A stretch of DNA of 5,777 nt from Muricomes sp. Lineage in GTDB: Bacteria; Bacillota; Clostridia; Lachnospirales; Lachnospiraceae. Position numbers and translations under genes: made by a program. Where the stretch lies: positions 1 through 5,777 of the forward strand of contig JAHHTM010000095.1 in NCBI GenBank assembly GCA_020024675.1, written 5' to 3'. The notes below the pieces were generated by a model that saw only the letters and a list, made by a program, of their open reading frames with translations, was not told where the DNA came from and ran no database searches. Below are positions 1-5,079 of this stretch, one piece after another. Positions within the stretch are counted from its first letter, which is position 1. Every line of letters begins with the position of its first letter.

Positions 1-119
1 GGAGTTGTCTCTCCTGCATTTTGTCCTAAAAATGGAGGGAAGATAAGATTTCCTGCTCCAAAAAACAGTGAAAATAACATAAAACTTACAAGTAACATTT
101 TTCTTTTTCCTAATTTCAT
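1..119 (-). CDS. brnQ: Branched-chain amino acid:cation symporter BrnQ, N-terminal part (3' end cut by the window edge)
   Basis: The first 39 codons of a BrnQ/LIVCS-family permease that imports leucine, isoleucine and valine with a cation across the cytoplasmic membrane. The start is ATG at 119-117, preceded by a good ribosome binding site (AAAGGAGAAG on the minus strand, about 127-136). The visible protein begins MKLGKRKM and runs into the first transmembrane helix with the family motif FFGAGNLIFPP, the broken TM1 region that lies at the ion and substrate site in LeuT-fold carriers. Over these 39 residues, 30 are identical to the complete BrnQ at 554-1870, so the two are tandem paralogues. 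The gene is transcribed from the promoter at 467-495 through the T-box leader at 207-461, so its expression should depend on uncharged tRNA-Ile. The family call is secure. Whether the rest of the gene is intact cannot be seen. Confidence 0.93.
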   Translation of the reverse strand, partial: MKLGKRKMLLVSFMLFSLFFGAGNLIFPPFLGQNAGETT

Positions 120-206
120 AATCGCTTCTCCTTTAGATCTAAATAATATGATGGTTGAAAGCGATGCATTTAATATAAGCTGATTCCTGGTTTTTCATTT
201 CTGGGT

Positions 207-235
207 AAAAAAAAACGCCCCTTATATAAAGGACG
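207..235 (-). terminator. Intrinsic terminator of the T-box leader
   Basis: On the minus strand the 20-nt hairpin CGTCCTTTATATAAGGGGCG (235-216) has an 8-bp stem with two G-U pairs and the loop ATAT. It is followed by nine T residues (215-207). Its 5' strand (235-229) is also the 3' strand of the antiterminator, which makes it the switchable terminator and not a gene-end terminator. It ends about 88 nt before the brnQ start at 119. The stretch between them holds only the ribosome binding site and no credible small gene. Confidence 0.9.
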
Positions 236-461
236 ATTGCTACCGTGGTACCACCTTAATTCCCGAATTCTATTCGGCTCTTCTTGCATCTAATAACGCA
301 TCTCACCTATAACGTGGCTTCACTCCGTCTCGCTTACTTATCTTCAGCTTGCTTCTCAGGGATGATTTCATCTTCCAGATCTTTTGACAATTCACACCAA
401 CCATTGTCTCTCTGAAAAAAGCTCTCTGTCGATTACTTGTTCCCTTCAATGAATTTGTTAT
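207..461 (-). promoter_or_regulatory. T-box riboswitch leader, tRNA-Ile (AUC specifier), upstream of brnQ
   Basis: A transcription-attenuating T-box leader, read on the minus strand. Stem I has a lower helix formed by about 421-411 with 359-351 (CAG pairing with CUG, then a U-rich strand with AGAAG). Its distal helix is GACAAT/ATTGTC, enclosing the conserved apical motif GGTTGGTGTGA. On the 3' side of the specifier loop, GAA is followed by ATC at 366-364 and then A. Read as a specifier this is isoleucine; the next triplet (363-361) is also ATC. Just before the T-box is a helix CCGAAT/ATTCGG (263-277), probably Stem III. The T-box itself reads AAGGTGGTACCACGG (257-243), with the bulge UGGU at 253-250. 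UGGU matches an acceptor end ACCA, which fits the A discriminator of tRNA-Ile. AAGG and ACG can pair with CCUU and CGU at 235-229 to make the antiterminator. The same strand is needed by the terminator, so the two folds exclude each other. Uncharged tRNA-Ile should favour readthrough into brnQ. Confidence 0.93.
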
Positions 462-466
462 TTTGA

Positions 467-495
467 ATAATATCACTTCAACGCAAGAAAGTCAA
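467..495 (-). promoter_or_regulatory. Sigma-A promoter of the T-box/brnQ transcript
   Basis: Read on the minus strand, the -35 box is TTGACT (495-490), followed by a 17-bp spacer and the -10 box TATTAT (472-467). Transcription should start at about 461-463. The 25 bases upstream of the -35 box are almost all A and T (about 499-522), as in an UP element, and also form the U-tract of the preceding brnQ terminator. The promoter sits directly behind that terminator, so the second brnQ has an independent transcript. Confidence 0.85.
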
Positions 496-516
496 CCACT
501 TTTTTAATTTTATTTT

Positions 517-543
517 AAAAAAGATGTGGAATAACATTCCACA
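517..543 (-). terminator. Intrinsic terminator after the complete brnQ
   Basis: A perfect 8-bp inverted repeat TGTGGAAT/ATTCCACA with a 3-nt loop spans 525-543. On the minus strand it is followed by TC and six T residues (522-517). It begins 10 nt after the brnQ stop codon at 554-556. It separates the first brnQ transcript from the T-box transcript, whose -35 box lies about 20 bp further on. Confidence 0.85.
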
Positions 544-553
544 CCCTTTTCCT

Positions 554-1870
554 TTAATTTTTTTGCATTTTTATATCCTCATATTTTTTTAGGATCACAC
601 TCAGCACAATTCCTGCCATTGCTACTGTAACCCAACCCATTCCACTTTCGTACAATGGAAGTTTTGAAATAATTTGCCCCAATCTTCCTAATGGCAGTAT
701 TTCTTTTGTTGCATATACAACGCTGACCACAGCAACTGCTCCGACTGTAACCGGATATACATAAGGATTGTCTTTTAACCATTTATCACAAAGTCCTAAT
801 ACGATCAAGAGAATGGCAGTCGGATAAATTGCATTTAATATTGGAACAGAGAAGCTTAAAATTGTATTTAATCCCTGGTTACATACTATAAATGAAAACA
901 CAGTCGTTATAATCGCCCACTGTTTGTAGGAAATCTTCTTTGTAAGAGATGCAAAATACTGAGAAATCGATGTAATAAGTCCTACACATGTTGTAAGACA
1001 TGCAAGAGCAAAAATTGCCGCCAAAAGAACAGCCCCTGTATTTCCAAACAGCTGATCCACGATTCTTCTAAGCACTGCAGCCCCGTTTCCCTCCATCGGA
1101 TACACTCCGGAAGATTTCATTCCCATATACGAAAGCATAATATAAATAATTGCCAGAAGTGTACCTGCTCCAAGTCCACACCATGCTGTATATCCTACAA
1201 TTTTATCATTATCTTTTATCTGCATCTGACGAAAAGTTGTAGCAATTACTAATCCAAAATTCAATGCAGCTATTGCATCCATCGTCTGATATCCTTCAAT
1301 AAATCCTTTTGCAAACGGCCCTGCCTGGTATGCCGCCTGAGCTTCTGCAACTTTCATATCTCCCTTAAAAACAAACCCTGCAAATAATGCAACCAGAAGA
1401 ATCAGTAAAATCGGAGTCAGAATCTTTCCCATACGTTCTACCAATTTGTTTGGTGTCAGTGAAAGCCATAAAGAAAATGTAAAAAATAAAAATGAATACA
1501 CCAGCATACATACAAGATGAGACGCATTTTCCGGAAGATATGGTGCAATCGACATTTCATAAGGCACAGAAGCGGCCCTTGGTATTGCAAGTCCCGGTCC
1601 AATAGAAAGATAAATCAACAACGTAAATACAAATGCAAATTTTGTCCCTACTTTCGAAGCAAGTGTATTAAGTCCATCAAACTTAGCGACGACCATGACA
1701 CCGAGGATCGGCAGTACTACTGCTGTAATAAGAAAACCAATTGTTGCCGGAATCGCTGTATTTCCAGCACTTTGTCCTAAAAGTGGTGGAAAGATAAGAT
1801 TTCCGGCACCAAAGAACATTGAGAATAACATGAAACTTACAAATATCATTTTTTTCTTTTCTAATTTCAT
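554..1870 (-). CDS. brnQ: Branched-chain amino acid:cation symporter BrnQ (LIVCS family), complete
   Basis: A complete 438-residue permease, the usual length for the family. It is expected to have about 12 transmembrane helices and to import leucine, isoleucine and valine with Na+ or H+ across the cytoplasmic membrane. Visible family signatures are FFGAGNLIFPP (residues 19-29, unwound TM1), GPGLAIPRAASVPYEM (91-106) and EGYQTMDAIAALNFG (192-206). Hydrophobic segments continue to about residue 430, then a short charged tail (KKYEDIKMQKN) follows. The start is ATG at 1870-1868, with GGAGG at 1885-1881, ten bases upstream. The protein is a close paralogue of the partial BrnQ at 1-119: 30 of 39 N-terminal residues are identical and about 83 percent of bases match over that stretch. 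It has its own promoter (1913-1941) and a leader of only about 36 nt, so unlike its neighbour it has no T-box. Substrate preference among the three branched-chain amino acids cannot be read from the sequence. Confidence 0.96.
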   Translation of the reverse strand: MKLEKKKMIFVSFMLFSMFFGAGNLIFPPLLGQSAGNTAIPATIGFLITAVVLPILGVMVVAKFDGLNTLASKVGTKFAFVFTLLIYLSIGPGLAIPRAASVPYEMSIAPYLPENASHLVCMLVYSFLFFTFSLWLSLTPNKLVERMGKILTPILLILLVALFAGFVFKGDMKVAEAQAAYQAGPFAKGFIEGYQTMDAIAALNFGLVIATTFRQMQIKDNDKIVGYTAWCGLGAGTLLAIIYIMLSYMGMKSSGVYPMEGNGAAVLRRIVDQLFGNTGAVLLAAIFALACLTTCVGLITSISQYFASLTKKISYKQWAIITTVFSFIVCNQGLNTILSFSVPILNAIYPTAILLIVLGLCDKWLKDNPYVYPVTVGAVAVVSVVYATKEILPLGRLGQIISKLPLYESGMGWVTVAMAGIVLSVILKKYEDIKMQKN

Positions 1871-1912
1871 ATTCTTTTTTCCTCCAGTATCATATTTTTA
1901 AAATTGTTTTTT

Positions 1913-1941
1913 ATCATATCATTGTAATTTACCTGAGTCAA
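1913..1941 (-). promoter_or_regulatory. Sigma-A promoter of the complete brnQ
   Basis: Read on the minus strand, the -35 box is TTGACT (1941-1936), the spacer is 17 bp and the -10 box is TATGAT (1918-1913). The expected start of transcription is near 1906, about 36 nt before the ATG at 1870. There is no room for a T-box or other large leader. The -35 box lies 30 bp from that of the divergent TraX-family gene. Confidence 0.85.
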
Positions 1942-1971
1942 GCATTGATTTTATCCTGCCTCGTCTTCATG

Positions 1972-2000
1972 TTGACAACTTCTAAGCAGCATTTTATCAT
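1972..2000 (+). promoter_or_regulatory. Sigma-A promoter of the TraX-family gene
   Basis: TTGACA (1972-1977) matches the -35 consensus exactly. A 17-bp spacer separates it from the -10 box TATCAT (1995-2000). Transcription should begin near 2007, which leaves a leader of about 38 nt before the ATG at 2045. It is back to back with the brnQ promoter, so the two could share an operator in the 30 bp between the -35 boxes; no clear palindrome is visible there. Confidence 0.8.
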
Positions 2001-2044
2001 AAAGCAATAACAATTAATCAATCCCCCTAAGGATGTGAACTTAT

Positions 2045-2791
2045 ATGAAATCATTTTCGAAATTAAAATGTCTCGATTCTTTTCAATTAAAATTACTTGC
2101 CATGTTATTTATGTTATGTGACCATATGTGGGGAACGATTGTTCCTGGAAATCAATGGATGACCATCATAGGACGACTTGCCTTTCCGATCTTCGCTTTT
2201 GAGATTACAGAAGGTTTTATTAAAACAACTAGTTTCAAAAAATACTTAGGCCGTCTTTTTCTTTTTGCCCTGATTTCCGAAATTCCTTTTAACTTGATGT
2301 TTTCCGGGACTATTCTTTATCCCTTTGACCAAAATGTTTTATTTACATTCTGTATCGCCCTTATTTTTCTTCGCTTTATGCAATGGGGCAAAGGAAAAAA
2401 CATTTTTATCTACCTGTTTACAATTTTGATATCTTGTATTTTGGGATTTATTCTTGGTTCTTTATGTATGACTGATTTTTCCGGTTACGGTGTTTTAACT
2501 GTATTTGTTTTTTATATTTTCCACGACCAGAAATACAATTGGATTTTTCAACTTGCCGGAATGTTATGTATCCACGCTTATCTAATGACTGGGATGATAT
2601 TAATCCTTCCTTTGGCAGGTCATGTTTTTGAAATTTCTCAACAGTCTGTGGCTGTTTTATCCCTTCTTTTTATTTGGATGTACAATGGAAAACCAGGAAC
2701 CAAAAACCGTACTTTAAGAACTCTTTGTTATGCATTCTACCCAGCACATATGCTGATTCTTTCTCTCATAGTCATTTATGTTTTACATTAA
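2045..2791 (+). CDS. TraX-family integral membrane protein (probable acyltransferase-like)
   Basis: A 248-residue polytopic membrane protein matching the TraX family, whose namesake is needed for N-acetylation of F-plasmid pilin. Recognisable parts are the N-terminal segment LKLLAMLFMLCDHMW (residues 15-29, with the conserved Asp-His pair 26-27), GRLAFPIFAF (43-52), SEIPFNL (78-84), NVLFTF (97-102) and the C-terminal YAFYPAHMLIL (229-239). The rest is mostly hydrophobic, consistent with about eight or more membrane helices. The start is ATG at 2045, with AAGGA at 2029-2033 upstream. It is a single-gene unit with its own promoter (1972-2000) and terminator, divergent from brnQ. No pilin, relaxase or other transfer gene is nearby, so a role in conjugation is not supported. 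Chromosomal TraX homologues are common in Clostridia and their substrate is generally unknown. The family call is firm; the function is open. Confidence 0.88.
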   Translation: MKSFSKLKCLDSFQLKLLAMLFMLCDHMWGTIVPGNQWMTIIGRLAFPIFAFEITEGFIKTTSFKKYLGRLFLFALISEIPFNLMFSGTILYPFDQNVLFTFCIALIFLRFMQWGKGKNIFIYLFTILISCILGFILGSLCMTDFSGYGVLTVFVFYIFHDQKYNWIFQLAGMLCIHAYLMTGMILILPLAGHVFEISQQSVAVLSLLFIWMYNGKPGTKNRTLRTLCYAFYPAHMLILSLIVIYVLH

Positions 2792-2827
2792 AAAAATCCC
2801 CGCACCACTTCAGTGCGGGAATTTTTT
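2791..2827. terminator. Bidirectional intrinsic terminator between the TraX-family gene and the MATE gene
   Basis: A 7-bp GC-rich stem CCCGCAC/GTGCGGG (2799-2805 and 2813-2819) encloses a 7-nt loop. A run of A (2791-2796) lies on the left and a run of T (2822-2827) on the right, so each strand has a U-tract after the hairpin. The flanks can pair and extend the stem past one C-A mismatch. It begins at the last base of the TraX-family stop codon. On the other strand it overlaps the MATE stop codon (2826-2828). Confidence 0.9.
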
Positions 2828-4181
2828 ATATGTTTTTATAGCTAAGTAGATTTTTCATGCAGATCCTATATCCAATCCATGAAACAATCGGACTTATAAT
2901 ATCAGAAATCGGCTCTGCAAAAAAAGTCGCTTTTGCTCCCCATAACGCAGGCACAATAAAAAGTGCTAGAAAATAAACTGCTTTTCTAAATGTTGACAGT
3001 GGAAGCGAATATTTAACCTGTCCTAGTCCTGTCAGACCATCTACTATAGCATACTGCACTGCAAGGGGAATTACAGCAAGTGTGCAGATTCGAATGGCTC
3101 TGACTGCCTCTTTTGCAAGAAATGCTTCTGAGGTAAACAATCGTACAAAAACTGCACCTGCCGTTTGTCCAACCACAAATAAGATTGCCGTATATGTAAG
3201 TGAAAGAAGCATAATATATTTTTGTGCCTGTTTTACACGGTCTGTTCTTTTTGCTCCGAAATTAAATGCTAGAATTGTCTGTGTACCACCTGTAATTCCA
3301 CCTAACGGCATTGTAACTACAAGCATAAAACTCTGTGCAATTGTTGCACATGTAACTAACATATCTCCCTGCGATGCTCCACCATATTTCTGCAAAATTG
3401 CATTCATTGCAATGATCATAATATTATCCGCAGCAATGATAATAAATGGGGTCATTCCTATGGATAAAATCTTTCCCATTGTTTTTAATTTATATCCACC
3501 AACTCCGATTCGTACAACTGCTTTTTTACTAAATAGAAATGATAACACAAAAACGCAACTGCATAATTGTGAAATCACAGTAGCTACAGCAGCTCCTACA
3601 ACACCCATATGTAGTACAAAAATGAAGATTGGATCTAGAATTATATTCAAGACTGCTCCAATAAGCACTGATTTCATCCCAACTTTTGAAAAGCCCTGAC
3701 AAATAATAAATTGATTCATTCCTACGGAAAGGAGGGCAAAAACCGTTCCCATAAGATATACTGAAAAATACTTATCTGCATATGGAAGCGTAACTTTACT
3801 TGCACCAAACAGCTGTAACATTGGCACTTTAACAGGATATACAACTGCGGCTACAAGAACAGAAAACACTACAAGCATTAGAAAGGCATTGGATAAAATT
3901 CTTTTTGCTTCTTCTTTATCTCCCTGTCCCATTTTCATACTCATAAGTGGTGCTCCACCTACTCCTACAAGAAAGGCAACTGCCCCGATCATTGTCACCA
4001 CCGGGCCACATACTCCTACTCCTGCCAGCGCATTGGCCCCAACATCTTTTATATTTCCAATATACATTCTGTCTACGATACTGTAAAACACACTGACAAA
4101 CTGTGCCAACATACTCGGAAGTGCAATTCGCAACACTAGTTTTTTTACATCATCATTTCCTAGATCATTTTCTAACTTCAC
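2826..4181 (-). CDS. MATE family efflux transporter
   Basis: A 451-residue member of the multidrug and toxic compound extrusion family, which exports cationic drugs or metabolites in exchange for Na+ or H+. The length and two-lobed, 12-helix layout are normal. Lobe one shows YSIVDRMYIG (residues 33-42, conserved Asp37), GAPLMSMKMGQGD (76-88) and the NIILDPIFIF segment (179-188), followed by GVVGAAVATVISQ (193-205). Lobe two shows MPLGGITGGTQTILAFNFGAK (291-311) and, near the end, AEPISDIIS (422-430). The start is GTG at 4181-4179, chosen because AAGAGGT (4197-4191) lies nine bases upstream and the protein begins directly with the usual amphipathic leader. It is the last gene of the minus-strand operon, 20 nt after the YitT-family stop, and its own stop falls in the shared terminator. 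The substrate cannot be predicted. Drug resistance should not be assumed, since Clostridia carry many such genes. Confidence 0.94.
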   Translation of the reverse strand: MKLENDLGNDDVKKLVLRIALPSMLAQFVSVFYSIVDRMYIGNIKDVGANALAGVGVCGPVVTMIGAVAFLVGVGGAPLMSMKMGQGDKEEAKRILSNAFLMLVVFSVLVAAVVYPVKVPMLQLFGASKVTLPYADKYFSVYLMGTVFALLSVGMNQFIICQGFSKVGMKSVLIGAVLNIILDPIFIFVLHMGVVGAAVATVISQLCSCVFVLSFLFSKKAVVRIGVGGYKLKTMGKILSIGMTPFIIIAADNIMIIAMNAILQKYGGASQGDMLVTCATIAQSFMLVVTMPLGGITGGTQTILAFNFGAKRTDRVKQAQKYIMLLSLTYTAILFVVGQTAGAVFVRLFTSEAFLAKEAVRAIRICTLAVIPLAVQYAIVDGLTGLGQVKYSLPLSTFRKAVYFLALFIVPALWGAKATFFAEPISDIISPIVSWIGYRICMKNLLSYKNI

Positions 4182-4190
4182 TTTTTTGTT

Positions 4191-4197
4191 ACCTCTT
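4191..4197 (-). promoter_or_regulatory. Ribosome binding site that fixes the GTG start of the MATE gene
   Basis: AAGAGGT on the minus strand, nine bases before the GTG at 4181-4179. It lies wholly in the 20-nt gap after the YitT-family stop. No in-frame ATG with a comparable site exists in the first part of the reading frame; the next methionine is at residue 24, inside the first helix. This supports the unusual start codon. Confidence 0.75.
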
Positions 4198-4201
4198 ATT
4201 T

Positions 4202-5065
4202 TTATTCTGCCTTAAATCCTTCCCCAACAACTTCATTTGATTCCATGATCACGATAAAAGCCATAGGATCTACTTCTTTTGCCATTTTACGTATTACATA
4301 CATCTGTTTATTATTACAAGCACACATAACAACATCTTTTTCTGTTCCAGAATAACTTCCTTTTCCTTTTAATATGGTAGACCCTCTTCCGGAATACTGA
4401 TCAATCTTATTACATACTTCTTCTCCTTTTTCTGTCACTATAAAGGTCATCTTTCCAGAATCAATACCATATATTATTTTATCCATAACAACGGTCAACA
4501 GATACGCAACAATCATACCATATATTGTACCATCAACATTTCCAAATATAAAACCACCAATAACAACTACAAGCATATCCAAAATAAATACAATTTTACC
4601 CAGACTTATATGTGGATTTTTTACTTTAATTGCCATGGTAATAAAATCCATTCCACCTGTAGAGGAATTATTTGTAAAAATCAAGGTATATCCTAGTCCC
4701 GAAAAAACACCTGTACAAAGTGCCGCCAGCATTCTGTCCCCGGAGTATACAGGGAGCAAAGTTACAACATAGTCCATTACAAACGACGTAATAATAATTG
4801 AACGTACTGAATTCATAAAAAATTCTTTTCCTAATGTTTTATAACATCCTACCGCTATTGGGATATTAAGCATAATGGTCATTGCACCAATTGGAATTTT
4901 AAAAAGATGATAAAAGATCAAAGCGATACCCGAAATACCTGCCAGTGGGAACTCCGCATTTACAGCAAAATTATAGATTCCTATACCTATCAGTAATCCT
5001 CCAAGGACATCTATCATACAGTCATATAGAAATCTAAGAAATCTGTTTTTATTAATAGTATTCAT
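4202..5065 (-). CDS. YitT family membrane protein with C-terminal DUF2179 domain
   Basis: A 287-residue protein with the two-part YitT architecture. The N-terminal part (about residues 10-200) is a membrane domain with some five or six helices. It carries the family landmarks NAEFPLAGISGIALI (36-50) and SSTGGMD (134-140). The C-terminal part (about 204-287) is a soluble DUF2179 domain with the signature RGSTILKGKGSYSG (227-240) and a beta-rich, PII-like pattern ending VDPMAFIVIMESNEVVGEGF. The family is widespread in Firmicutes and has no settled function; the cytoplasmic domain may sense a ligand, which is inference. The start is ATG at 5065-5063, with AGAGGTGA (5079-5072) six bases upstream. 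It lies 12 nt after nudC and 20 nt before the MATE gene, so it is co-transcribed with both and probably translationally coupled to nudC. Confidence 0.92.
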   Translation of the reverse strand: MNTINKNRFLRFLYDCMIDVLGGLLIGIGIYNFAVNAEFPLAGISGIALIFYHLFKIPIGAMTIMLNIPIAVGCYKTLGKEFFMNSVRSIIITSFVMDYVVTLLPVYSGDRMLAALCTGVFSGLGYTLIFTNNSSTGGMDFITMAIKVKNPHISLGKIVFILDMLVVVIGGFIFGNVDGTIYGMIVAYLLTVVMDKIIYGIDSGKMTFIVTEKGEEVCNKIDQYSGRGSTILKGKGSYSGTEKDVVMCACNNKQMYVIRKMAKEVDPMAFIVIMESNEVVGEGFKAE

Positions 5066-5071
5066 ATATTT

Positions 5072-5079
5072 TCACCTCT
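5072..5079 (-). promoter_or_regulatory. Ribosome binding site of the YitT-family gene, overlapping the nudC stop codon
   Basis: On the minus strand, AGAGGTGA (5079-5072) begins within the TAG stop codon of nudC (5080-5078). Ribosomes ending nudC therefore stop on the initiation site of the next gene, six bases before its ATG. This layout favours translational coupling. Confidence 0.75.

Noticed and set aside
120..206. Possible small gene between the T-box terminator and brnQ
   Set aside because: Only a very short frame after an ATG is present, without a ribosome binding site. The stretch is best read as the untranslated end of the leader.
579..782. Minus-strand frame inside brnQ
   Set aside because: It is an out-of-frame shadow of the 3' end of brnQ with no start signals of its own.
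1517..1901. Plus-strand open frames overlapping the start of the complete brnQ
   Set aside because: Their translations are rich in Arg, Lys and Cys and low in domain character; they mirror the brnQ coding sequence and lack promoters.
1942..1971. Operator palindrome between the divergent promoters
   Set aside because: No clear inverted repeat of useful length was found by eye; what is there does not exceed chance.
3082..3699. 205-codon open frame antisense to the MATE gene
   Set aside because: It begins at GTG with no ribosome binding site, lies wholly within a convincing MATE gene, and its translation has no recognisable domain. Long antisense frames are expected opposite such genes.
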